The position numbers were made by a program, and so were the translations under genes. Below are positions 53,084 to 61,340 of a stretch of 64,000 nucleotides of DNA, piece by piece. The notes under the pieces are model-generated. The model saw nothing but the letters and a program-made list of their open reading frames with translations. It did not search any database and was not told the origin of the DNA. This stretch comes from an uncultured Clostridia bacterium (GTDB lineage Bacteria > Bacillota > Clostridia > TANB77 > CAG-465). Each line of letters starts with the position of its first letter. Positions within the stretch are counted from its first letter, which is position 1. The stretch is taken from contig CARYZD010000003.1 of the NCBI GenBank assembly GCA_949106495.1, positions 1-64,000 of the forward strand. The letters are read 5' to 3'.

Positions 53084-53126
53084 TACAACAACAATAACTG
53101 TTGTAATAGCTCCCTTTCTTGTAGGT

Positions 53127-53318
53127 CTACTTCCGATTTATCATAGCAAATCCTACATAATTTACTATTAACAAAGCTAATATTATACATATTGTAAAAA
53201 CTAAGCATGTTAATGTAGCAAATTTAGCTATAATAATTGTAGAAGTACCTCCTAATAAAAATTTTGCCATATCCCTAGCTGTTTCATTTTGCTCAAATAA
53301 ATAAGTAATTTTTTCCAT
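53127..53318 (-). CDS. small membrane protein
   Basis: 63 residues with two hydrophobic segments (about 20-30 weak and 31-56 strong). Starts MEKITYLFEQNETARDMAKF, with a very good RBS (AAGGAGAG) at 53319-53335. The family is not recognised. It ends MINRK with a TAG stop, in the region where the next, longer gene must begin in another frame. Confidence 0.6.
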   Translation of the reverse strand: MEKITYLFEQNETARDMAKFLLGGTSTIIIAKFATLTCLVFTICIILALLIVNYVGFAMINRK

Positions 53319-53748
53319 AATTTTCTCTCCTTCCCATATACAACCTGGAATTAGTCATATATTTCGTTTCTAAATATTTACGATTAAGGTATCGCATGGA
53401 CCACCAAAAGTTCTAGCAGAATTAAAGTGAAACTTTAATTGTATAAACGACAAATTTTCTAGTAAATAAATACTAGATTTTCATTATATTTCTCATTTAA
53501 CAAAATCAAAGTATTAACTTCAATTAACCGAACATATTTTTGATACTTATATTATATCATATTTTTATGTAAATATCAAGTACTGACATTACATAAAATA
53601 GATTAATAATATAAATATTTGGTAACTATATTATACCACTATTTTACATAAAATTCAATATTTTGTATTTGCATAATTATAAATTTATATAAAAAATAGT
53701 TAAAGGTTTAATCCACTATGATTAATCTCCTTTAACTATTAATATATT
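53319..53748. other. intergenic region with hairpins
   Basis: 430 bases without an ORF. It holds the terminator of the 53749 gene (53697-53741) and, upstream of the small membrane gene, short inverted repeats: ATTAAAGT-GAA-ACTTTAAT near 53425-53445 and TTTTCTAGTA / TACTAGATTTT near 53455-53480, which could be part of a 5' leader. No known RNA recognised. Confidence 0.45.
53697..53741 (-). terminator. terminator of the 53749 gene
   Basis: AGTTAAAGGAGATTAATC pairs with GGATTAAACCTTTAACT, imperfect, then ATTTTTTAT on the minus strand. Confidence 0.7.
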
Positions 53749-55317
53749 CTATATTGTTTTATCTTCTTTTGTAACACTTTTTTCTTGTTTTTCATTACTT
53801 TCTATTTCTTTCTTTGCAAGTAAATATTCATATTCGTCTTTGTATGTATTTAGCTTTAGTTGTTCATTTTCTCTAAGTTCATTATATTCATCTCTTAAAG
53901 CTTTTACTTCATCTAAATTTGTAACTTCTTCATTAATTTCAGCAACTGCTGTAGGAACTGCTACATTTCTAATTCTTCCTTTGGCTTTAAAATTATTATG
54001 TATTTTAAGTTCATCTTTTTTAATTTGTTTAGCTTTTTCAATAGGATTAAATGATTTAAGTTTAAATCCACCTTCATCAAAGAATTTCTCTTTTTCACTT
54101 AATTCATCAATTTGGGTTTTAAATTTTTGCTCTATCGAACTAATTCTTGAATTGTATGTATATTGTACTTGTGATGGATATTCTCCTAAAAATGTTCTTA
54201 ATTCAGCCTCTTTACTTGCATTTTTTTGTAATATCCTAGCCTTATTTTCACAATATTTCTTTGTTTCACTATGCATTGCTCTTAAAGCTTTTGTACCAAC
54301 TATTTTCTCTGCTTTTTCAAAATCTTTTTGCTCACTTGCGTCTGAAGCATTAATAAATATTGAACTATACATATTCTGTATTTCTTGCATTTTCTCTTTT
54401 CTTTTTGCAGGAGAATAAAAAGGATTTATTTTAGCCCTTCTTAATGCTTTTGTATTTTCTTTTATAATTTGATATATTTCTTTTCTTGAACCATCTTTAT
54501 TATATTCTTTATTTAAAATTGGCATTTTCTTAAGTAGTCTTGGATTTTGTTTTATTTTTTCATCTACTAATGTACTTGTTATATATTCTCTATCTCCATA
54601 TACATCTTGGAATTGTAGATATTCAGTATCTACAAATGCATCATTTAGATTATTATCCATATTTTGAAGCATTGCCTCTTTAACTTGAGGTTTTTGTGCA
54701 TACTTCCCAAGTACATCTATAGCATCATTATATCCTTTTTCTCTAGCATTTCTTTCTATATATTGTTTTCTATAGTTTTCACCTTTATGATAGTATTCCT
54801 TGCCATAATTTGATATAGCTACAAACTCTCTAGCATATTTTAAAGCTTCTTCACTATTTATATCTTCTATTTTTTCAGCTTTTTCTGTAGCAACATGCTG
54901 TTCTAAATGTGTCATTTCATGATGTATTGTTTGAATATATGATACAAAAGTATTTAATCTATCTTGTTTATCATCACTTCTAAGACCATTTTTTACAAAA
55001 TTTAAGTTCAGATTTAGTACTGTTCCCATTTGAAATTTAGGTTTACCATTAACTTTATATATACCAGGTCCTTTATGATATTTTAATCTTCCACGTATTC
55101 TATCTATATTTACTTTTTCTACAGTTATATTTTTATTTATACCATACTTTTTCTTTTCTAAACTTATCATTTGCTTAGCATAAGATAATAATTTAGCATC
55201 AAGTTTCTTATTATTTAGTTTGGATTTTCTATCACAAACATCTTTCATTATTTGTCTAGTAAGTTCTCTTTTTTTAGCTATAATTTTTTCACTTTTTCTC
55301 TCAAATTTTGATTTCAT
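53749..55317 (-). CDS. putative zinc-metallopeptidase-like coiled-coil protein
   Basis: 522 residues, no signal peptide or membrane helix, very rich in Lys and Glu. HEMTH at residues 133-137 is an HExxH zinc motif, within SYIQTIHHEMTHLEQHV, and His141 or Glu in the next helix could be the third ligand. Before it is a beta-rich stretch (RGRLKYHKGPGIYKV) and after it a long helical, coiled-coil part. I cannot assign a known peptidase family. It is preceded by the 79-residue gene, four bases away, and followed by surface-type genes. RBS GGGATGAT. Confidence 0.55.
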   Translation of the reverse strand: MKSKFERKSEKIIAKKRELTRQIMKDVCDRKSKLNNKKLDAKLLSYAKQMISLEKKKYGINKNITVEKVNIDRIRGRLKYHKGPGIYKVNGKPKFQMGTVLNLNLNFVKNGLRSDDKQDRLNTFVSYIQTIHHEMTHLEQHVATEKAEKIEDINSEEALKYAREFVAISNYGKEYYHKGENYRKQYIERNAREKGYNDAIDVLGKYAQKPQVKEAMLQNMDNNLNDAFVDTEYLQFQDVYGDREYITSTLVDEKIKQNPRLLKKMPILNKEYNKDGSRKEIYQIIKENTKALRRAKINPFYSPAKRKEKMQEIQNMYSSIFINASDASEQKDFEKAEKIVGTKALRAMHSETKKYCENKARILQKNASKEAELRTFLGEYPSQVQYTYNSRISSIEQKFKTQIDELSEKEKFFDEGGFKLKSFNPIEKAKQIKKDELKIHNNFKAKGRIRNVAVPTAVAEINEEVTNLDEVKALRDEYNELRENEQLKLNTYKDEYEYLLAKKEIESNEKQEKSVTKEDKTI

Positions 55318-55320
55318 AAT

Positions 55321-55545
55321 CTAATCATCCCTTTTTATATCATTTTTATATTCATCTGGTATTAAATCACTAATATCATTATTCTCTATATTATCTATCA
55401 TACTGTCAAAAACTTCCATTTGTTTTACTTGTTTTTTCATCTTCATTTTAATCCATATTTTTTCAAATATATTTCTACCTTCAATTTGTTTCTTTTCTTC
55501 ATCTGAAAGGCAAGACTCTAAATCCTTATAGTTTTCCTCTTCCAT
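55321..55545 (-). CDS. hypothetical small charged protein
   Basis: 74 residues, not recognised. Starts MEEENYKDLESCLSDEEKKQ; basic and acidic blocks alternate (IWIKMKMKKQVKQ), mostly helical, no membrane segment. The start at 55545 follows GGAGG; ATG at 55560 is too near the RBS. It ends three bases before the zinc-motif protein gene and is probably cotranscribed with it. Confidence 0.5.
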   Translation of the reverse strand: MEEENYKDLESCLSDEEKKQIEGRNIFEKIWIKMKMKKQVKQMEVFDSMIDNIENNDISDLIPDEYKNDIKRDD

Positions 55546-55719
55546 ATATTTTACCTCCATAAAATATTTCGTTATACTCTAATACTTTTATTTTATAATA
55601 TATTTTATTGAAATTTCAACAATAAGCTAAAATTTCAAGTTATTTCTCTAAAAAATAAATAAAAAAATAGCAAAAGATTAAATCTATTAAGATAAAATCC
55701 TTATGCCATACTTAGAAGC

Positions 55720-56305
55720 TTATTGGTTAAGCCATGTATCCAAGTCGTCACTAGATGTCTCCTCCATTGGGTTAACTGGCTCAACTTTTTCTTCTGTAAT
55801 CCCTGAAGGTATCTCAACACTAGGTTGAGTTGTATCGATAGCAGGTTCTCCTCTATCTACTTTTTCCTCAGGTTTGTTCTCAGCAACAGCCTTGATGTCA
55901 TCCTCTATTGCTGTTACATTAGCTCCGAGAATTTTTTGCTGATTCAACAGCTCTTGCAGTTTCAGCTCTTTCTACATCATTATTTTCGTAAATAATTTCT
56001 GTTGGAGCTTCAACTGTAGCTGATGTTTCAGCTGATTTAGTAGAGCTTTCCATTGTTACCTCTACTTTTTCTTCAGCAGGACATTCAGCTGGTTTAACAG
56101 CTTTTTTTGAAGAAGCTTCAGTTGTAGTATTTTCTACTACTTCTTCAATAGTTGTATTATCTACAACTATATTTTCTACAACTTCCTCTGGAAGTTGTGA
56201 AAATACTTCCTCCATTTCTGGAGCCTCTGCTCTAGTTGTTAGAGCTAAAACTCCTACTAATATTGTCATCCCTACTGTTGCTAATTTTTTTAATTTTATA
56301 TTCAT
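55720..56305 (-). pseudogene. frameshifted acidic secreted protein
   Basis: Two overlapping frames read as one protein when a single base is removed from the run of six As near 55937-55942. Frame one (56305 to 55919) gives 128 residues: signal peptide MNIKLKKLATVGMTILVGVL with LALTTRA, then Glu/Val/Thr-rich sequence. Frame two (55947 to 55720) carries on with KILGANVTAIEDDIKAVAEN, further low-complexity sequence, and ends DDLDTWLNQ. The phrase VTAI also occurs near the start of the C-terminal domain of the 52097 protein. It could be a true frameshift, a phase-variable tract or a sequencing error. RBS AAGGAGG at the first start. Probably exported; function unknown. Confidence 0.55.
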
Positions 56306-56428
56306 TTTTTCCTCCTTCTTCTAGCATAGTCAGCTAGAAATTAAAATTATTTTTATACTTATATTTTACCACTTTTTTACTATTTTTGCAAGTTTTATGT
56401 AAAATTGCAAATTATATTATAACATAGT

Positions 56429-56626
56429 TTATTTTTTATTTTTTAATTCATCTATTTTCTTTTTATATTCATTTGTTTCTTTTCTAATAGCTGTTATATT
56501 CTCACTAATTTGTTCTATTTCTTCTTTATATAACTTAGCTACTTTTTTTTGAATTTCAATATCCATATCTTCTTGTAATATTTCTCCTCTTTCAAATCTT
56601 TCTTTTATTTTCTTTATATTTTCCAT
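56429..56626 (-). CDS. small coiled-coil protein
   Basis: 65 residues, not recognised. Almost all helix: KKIKERFERGEILQEDM then a coiled-coil region rich in Lys, Glu and Ile up to the end. No membrane segment or motif. RBS AGGAGG. First gene of the minus-strand unknown cluster on this side; it diverges from the valS unit. Confidence 0.5.
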   Translation of the reverse strand: MENIKKIKERFERGEILQEDMDIEIQKKVAKLYKEEIEQISENITAIRKETNEYKKKIDELKNKK

Positions 56627-56744
56627 ATTTTCCTCCTAAAAAATAAAACATTATATTTATATTGTATTTTGTAATATAATAATTGTCAATTTATATTAGA
56701 GTATTGATAATTAACTTTTAAAATAATTTTTGTCATATTTAGTA

Positions 56745-56773
56745 TTGAATTTTAAAAAATATTATGTTATACT
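56745..56773 (+). promoter_or_regulatory. promoter of the T-box transcript
   Basis: TTGAAT (56745-56750), 17 bases, TATACT (56768-56773). Confidence 0.65.
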
Positions 56774-56784
56774 TAGAACATGTT

Positions 56785-57048
56785 GATACAAAGGCTATGA
56801 ACAAGAGGAGTAAGATAAAGGTTATCTTAAAAGAGAAAAAGACTCATAGGCTGAAAGGTCTTTTAGAAAAACATATCTGAAGGTAGCTTGGGAGCTGGTA
56901 TACTGAAGTTTAATTATGTGTAAGTATACTCCGTTACAGTCGGTAAATCTGTTAATAAAGAGCATACAACTTTTTGTATGAATTAAGGTGGTACCGCGAA
57001 TCACAGTCATTCGTCCTTAAGTTTTAAGGATTAATGGCTGTTTTTTTA
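56785..57048 (+). promoter_or_regulatory. T-box riboswitch (valine type)
   Basis: The T-box sequence AAGGTGGTACCGCG is at about 56985-56998; upstream lie the stem I elements (GAGGAGTAAG, ending GGAGCTGGTATACTG, in which GTA is a candidate Val specifier), and downstream the terminator CAGTCATTCGTCCTTAA / TTAAGGATTAATGGCTG with T-run (57004-57048). TGGT in the antiterminator bulge fits the ACCA end of tRNA-Val. Uncharged tRNA-Val should allow reading into the small membrane gene and valS. Confidence 0.93.
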
Positions 57049-57079
57049 TATTTTTTTAAAATGAAAGGAGTAAAGTATT

Positions 57080-57277
57080 ATGCTTAGAGATTTTGGAATA
57101 TTTATTGCACTCGTCTGTTTATTACTTTCAATTATTATAGTATTAAATGCAAGATGGGTTATACATTGTATAGATAATAGTAAAGATTTAGAAAATAAAA
57201 TGGTTGGTAAAATAAAGGTCGTCGCTACACTCGTGAGTATAATATCTTTATATGTCGTTGCTATTTTAATTAAATAA
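57080..57277 (+). CDS. small two-helix membrane protein in the valS transcript
   Basis: 65 residues: helix 1 at about 5-26 (FGIFIALVCLLLSIIIVL), a short loop with RWVIHCIDNSKDLENKMVG, and helix 2 at 43-64. RBS AAAGGAG. It sits between the T-box and valS, with 26 bases to valS, so it shares the control of valS. No family recognised, and no reason for this link is evident. Confidence 0.6.
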   Translation: MLRDFGIFIALVCLLLSIIIVLNARWVIHCIDNSKDLENKMVGKIKVVATLVSIISLYVVAILIK

Positions 57278-57303
57278 AATATAGAAAAGGAGAGAAATAA
57301 ATA

Positions 57304-59925
57304 ATGGAAAATAATTTTAACTATTCAAAAAGAGAAGATGAAATATATAAAAATTGGGAAGAAAAAGGTTACTTTAAACCAAGTATGGATAAAACTAGAG
57401 AAAGTTACTGTATAATGATGCCTCCTCCAAATGTAACTGGAAAACTACATATGGGACATGCACTTGACGCATCTATTCAAGACTTTCTAATTAGATATAA
57501 AAGAATGCAAGGATTTAACACCTTATGGGTTCCTGGAACAGACCATGCAGCAATTTCTACAGAAATGAAAGTTGTTCAAAGTTTACGTGAAAAGGGAATT
57601 AAAAAATCTGATTTAACTCGTGAAGAATTCTTAGAAAAAGCTTGGGACTGGACTAGACTTTATGGTGGAACTATACAAAAACAACAAAGAAAAATGGGGT
57701 GTTCTTGTGATTGGTCAAGAAGTAGATTCACACTAGATGAAGGACTATCTAAAGCTGTTGAAACAGTATTTTTAAAACTTTATGATAAAGGATATATCTA
57801 TAAAGGAAAAAGAATGATTAACTGGTGTCCAAATTGTAAAACATCAATATCTGATGCAGAAGTTGAATACAAAGAGGAAGCTTCACATATTTGGCATATT
57901 AAATATCCAATTAAAGATTCAGATGAATATTTAGTAGTTGCAACAACAAGGCCAGAAACAATGCTTGGAGACACTGGTGTTGCTGTAAATCCTAAAGATG
58001 ATAGATTTAAACATCTAATAGGTAAAAAATGTATTCTACCTATTATGAATAAAGAAATACCAATTATTGCTGACCCATTTGTTGAAATGGAATTTGGTAC
58101 TGGTTGTGTTAAACTTACACCTTGTCATGACCCTAATGACTATCAAGCGGGTATTAAAAATAACCTTGAATTTGTTGAAGTATTTGACAGTAATTTAGTT
58201 ATGAATGACTTGATTCCAGAAGTTGCAGGAATGAATGCATATGATGCAAGAAAAGTTGTAGTAGATATGCTAACAGAACAAGGCTACTTAATTAAAATTG
58301 AAGATTATACACATAATGTTGCAAAATGTGAAAGATGTAAAACAACAATTGAGCCTACAATTTCAGATCAATGGTTTGTTAAAATGGGTGAACTTGCAAA
58401 ACCTGCTATAGAAGAAGTTAGAAATGGTAATATAAAATTTATACCTTCTAAATACGATAAAACATACTTTAACTGGATGGAAAACTTACAAGATTGGTGT
58501 ATATCTCGTCAACTATATTGGGGACATAGAATACCAGCATATTATTGTGACAAATGTGGAGAAATACATGTATCAAGTGAAAAGCCAGAAAAATGTACTA
58601 AATGTGGTCATGAACACCTAACTCAAGACCCAGATACTTTAGATACATGGTTTAGTTCTGCATTATGGCCTTTCTCAACTTTAGGCTGGCCAGAAGAAAC
58701 TGAAGATTTAAAAACATTCTATCCAACAAATACTCTTGTAACTGGATACGAAATTATATCTTTATGGGTTTCAAGAATGATATTCTCTGGACTTGAATAT
58801 GTAGGTAAAAAACCTTTCTCAGATGTTATAATTCATGGTATGGTTAGAGATGACCAAGGAAGAAAAATGAGTAAAACACTTGGAAATGGTGTTGACCCAC
58901 TAGATGTTATTGAAAAATATGGCACAGATGCATTAAGATTTTCATTAATACTTGGTATAACATTTGGAAATGATATTAGATATATTCCTGCCAAAGTTGA
59001 ACAAGGTGCAAACTTTGAAAACAAGCTATGGAACGCTTCAAAATTTGTTATTATGCACCTAGAAAAATATACAGGTAAATATAATTTATCTAAACTTACT
59101 GCTGAAGATAAATGGATTTTATCTAAAGTAAATAGACTTTCAAAAGAAATGGCTATAAATATAGATAATTATGACTTAGGTGTTGCTACACAAAGAATTT
59201 ATGATTTTATCTGGAACGAATTTTGTGATTGGTATATTGAACTTGTTAAAACTCGTCTATATGATGAAAATTGTGAAACAACACAAGAAGCATTATTTAC
59301 CTTAAAAACAGTACTAGAATATAGCTTAAAAATGCTTCACCCTATTATGCCATTTGTTACAGATGAAATTTATACTACTTTAAATCCAAATGACGAAAGC
59401 ATAATGATTTCAAATTGGCCACAATATACTAAAGATTATGATTTTGAAAAAGAAGAAAATGAAATTGAAATGCTAAAATCTATTATAACTGAGATAAGAA
59501 ACATACGTAACAACATGAATGTTCACCCTTCTAAAAAATCTAAATTAATCTTTGTAACAGAAAAATACGAATTATTACTAAATGAAAGTAGAGCATTTAT
59601 GGAAAGACTTGGATATGCAAATGAGATAACTATACAAAAAGATAAAGACTCAATACCTGCAAATGCTATGTCTATTATGCAAAAGGATTTAGAATTATAT
59701 ATTCCATTTGAAGACTTAGTAGATATCGAAGCAGAAATAGAAAGATTAAATAAAGAAAAAGAAACAGCTAAATCTGAACTTTCAAGAGCACAAGGAATGC
59801 TATCAAATGAAAAATTTGTAAGTAAAGCTCCTGAAAAATTAATTAATGCTGAAAAAGAAAAGGTTCAAAAATATACAGAACTAATAGAAAAAATAGAAAC
59901 TAGATTAAATGAACTTAGTAAATAA
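57304..59925 (+). CDS. valS: valyl-tRNA synthetase
   Basis: 873 residues, class Ia. Charges tRNA-Val and edits mischarged Thr. Motifs: PPPNVTGKLHMGHAL with HMGH at 49-52, the editing domain motif TTRPETMLGDT, a zinc-ribbon-like region with CDKCGEIHV and CTKCGHEH, RKMSKTLGNG as KMSKS near residue 522, an anticodon-binding domain and a C-terminal coiled-coil arm typical of ValS. Length normal. RBS AAAGGAGAG. Controlled by the upstream T-box. Confidence 0.97.
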   Translation: MENNFNYSKREDEIYKNWEEKGYFKPSMDKTRESYCIMMPPPNVTGKLHMGHALDASIQDFLIRYKRMQGFNTLWVPGTDHAAISTEMKVVQSLREKGIKKSDLTREEFLEKAWDWTRLYGGTIQKQQRKMGCSCDWSRSRFTLDEGLSKAVETVFLKLYDKGYIYKGKRMINWCPNCKTSISDAEVEYKEEASHIWHIKYPIKDSDEYLVVATTRPETMLGDTGVAVNPKDDRFKHLIGKKCILPIMNKEIPIIADPFVEMEFGTGCVKLTPCHDPNDYQAGIKNNLEFVEVFDSNLVMNDLIPEVAGMNAYDARKVVVDMLTEQGYLIKIEDYTHNVAKCERCKTTIEPTISDQWFVKMGELAKPAIEEVRNGNIKFIPSKYDKTYFNWMENLQDWCISRQLYWGHRIPAYYCDKCGEIHVSSEKPEKCTKCGHEHLTQDPDTLDTWFSSALWPFSTLGWPEETEDLKTFYPTNTLVTGYEIISLWVSRMIFSGLEYVGKKPFSDVIIHGMVRDDQGRKMSKTLGNGVDPLDVIEKYGTDALRFSLILGITFGNDIRYIPAKVEQGANFENKLWNASKFVIMHLEKYTGKYNLSKLTAEDKWILSKVNRLSKEMAINIDNYDLGVATQRIYDFIWNEFCDWYIELVKTRLYDENCETTQEALFTLKTVLEYSLKMLHPIMPFVTDEIYTTLNPNDESIMISNWPQYTKDYDFEKEENEIEMLKSIITEIRNIRNNMNVHPSKKSKLIFVTEKYELLLNESRAFMERLGYANEITIQKDKDSIPANAMSIMQKDLELYIPFEDLVDIEAEIERLNKEKETAKSELSRAQGMLSNEKFVSKAPEKLINAEKEKVQKYTELIEKIETRLNELSK

Positions 59926-59936
59926 TTATAATATAT

Positions 59937-59972
59937 TAATTAAAAGATGGTAGAATCTTGCCATCTTTTAAT
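59937..59972 (+). terminator. terminator after valS
   Basis: ATTAAAAGATGG / CCATCTTTTAAT hairpin with 9-base loop, T-rich flank. Confidence 0.75.
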
Positions 59973-60047
59973 TTGGTTCGTTGACTAGAAAAATCACTTA
60001 TGATATAATTTTAATTAAATTTAAGAGTAATTAAGGAGATAAATAAC

Positions 60048-60968
60048 ATGAAGAAAAAATTGATGTATATATGTATGATTTTTGTTATGATAGTAACATG
60101 TACTTGCTCAAATTTTGTAATTGCAGCGGTTATTCCTAGACCAGCAATTCAAAATCCAAGTTCAGGAACTGTTGAAGTTGGAGGAACAATTACATATCAA
60201 GTAAGATTTTATAATTCTCCTACAAGTATTACACTAAGCCCTGGAGATATTAGGGTATCTGGTGTTAATTGTAATATTAGTGTACAAGGTTCTGGTAATG
60301 AATATAGAACAATAGTATTAAGTAATATACAGGGAAGTGTTGGCAGTGTTGGTTATATATCTTACATTGCTGGAGGAATAGCAAAAAATGAAGCAGGTGG
60401 TTCAAGAGAAATGAACTTAACTTCAACATCATTTACAATTGTTGCAACTGTGCCACCTCCTCAACCTCAACCACAACCAAATCCTGGTAATAATAATTCA
60501 AACAACAACAATAATTTACCACCATCGAATAATAATACTGAACCTAATGAACCTACTCCAGAAGAGCCAAAAGAAGATGAGAAAAAAGATGAAACAGCTC
60601 CAACTATGGAAATAGGTAATCTTTCAGAGACAACAACTCAAATTGGTAAAGAAATATCTTTTGATATAACATACAAAGATGAAACTGAAATGGGTGATAT
60701 TACTTTAAACAATAACGATATTACACTTTACGGTTTTAAAGCGGATGTTAAAATATCTGGAGAAGGAAATACAAGAAAAGTTACTTTATCTAATATACAA
60801 GGAAATTTAGGTGGACTTAAATATATTAGAATAGCAAGTAAAACTGCAAAAGATAAAGCAGGAAATGAAGTTAAAGAGAGCGGAAAAACTTCTATGTTTA
60901 AAGTAGTAAATAATGATACTAAAAATAAACCAGATGATTGGATAGAAAATCCAAATACAGGTAGATAA
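60048..60968 (+). CDS. secreted protein with two related Ig-like domains
   Basis: 306 residues. Signal peptide 1-27 (ending VIAA). Two copies of one domain: about 30-135 and 185-290. Each has a GDI...DI strand pair, then ISGEGNTRKVTLSNIQGNLG in the second and VQGSGNEYRTIVLSNIQGSV in the first, then YI, and A-K-[DN]-[EK]-AG. The linker between them is PQPQPQPN followed by Asn- and Glu/Lys-rich sequence. It has no LPXTG or membrane anchor, so it is either released or bound by other means. Likely an adhesive or structural surface protein. RBS AAGGAGAT. Single gene. Confidence 0.75.
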   Translation: MKKKLMYICMIFVMIVTCTCSNFVIAAVIPRPAIQNPSSGTVEVGGTITYQVRFYNSPTSITLSPGDIRVSGVNCNISVQGSGNEYRTIVLSNIQGSVGSVGYISYIAGGIAKNEAGGSREMNLTSTSFTIVATVPPPQPQPQPNPGNNNSNNNNNLPPSNNNTEPNEPTPEEPKEDEKKDETAPTMEIGNLSETTTQIGKEISFDITYKDETEMGDITLNNNDITLYGFKADVKISGEGNTRKVTLSNIQGNLGGLKYIRIASKTAKDKAGNEVKESGKTSMFKVVNNDTKNKPDDWIENPNTGR

Positions 60969-60972
60969 TACT

Positions 60973-61010
60973 GTAGCCAGAGATAATTCTTCTCTGGCTT
61001 ATTTTTTTTA
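60973..61010 (+). terminator. terminator after the Ig-like protein gene
   Basis: AGCCAGAGA / TCTCTGGCT stem followed by TATTTTTTTT. Confidence 0.85.
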
Positions 61011-61340
61011 ATTTAGTTCTATTTTAATACTAATTTTATCTGTTGGTCTTCTACACTCTGTCGTATTTATATAGTCACATATATTCTCTTCTATATCTTC
61101 TTCAGAGCAATTTCCTTTAAACTTTAATTTATCTTGTATTTTATTTACACCTGGTATTCTATTTCTAACAATTGGTGCAAGCTCTTCAGATACTAAGCTA
61201 ATATTTCTTAAAAAGTATGTAGGAAATCCAGCATCTTTTGCCTTCATCAAATTATCTGAATCTACTGAAGAAATAAATAAATTATCTTTCTTTTCTATAG
61301 TTAATATTTTTAAATCATCCCAAAATAGTTCTATATTCAT
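61008..61340 (-). CDS. HipA N-terminal-domain-like protein (HipS-like)
   Basis: 110 residues, cytoplasmic. Begins MNIELFWDDLKILTIEKKDN, then AGFPTYFLRNISLVSEELAP with IVRNRIPG, and near the end RRPTDKISIKIEL. This resembles the N-terminal subdomain of HipA kinases in Firmicutes, where a pattern P-x-F-x-L, LFPxxxNRIP and GGRxPTD is usual. In HipBST systems that piece is a separate protein (HipS). It starts at the last base of the kinase-like gene, RBS GGAGGAG, so the two are coupled. No HipB-like DNA-binding antitoxin is visible on either side. Confidence 0.55.
   Translation of the reverse strand: MNIELFWDDLKILTIEKKDNLFISSVDSDNLMKAKDAGFPTYFLRNISLVSEELAPIVRNRIPGVNKIQDKLKFKGNCSEEDIEENICDYINTTECRRPTDKISIKIELN

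Noticed and set aside
52540..53171. Plus-strand Ser/Leu/Phe-rich open frames opposite the acidic surface protein
   Set aside because: They are shadows of low-complexity Glu/Lys/Thr codons on the other strand and have no RBS.
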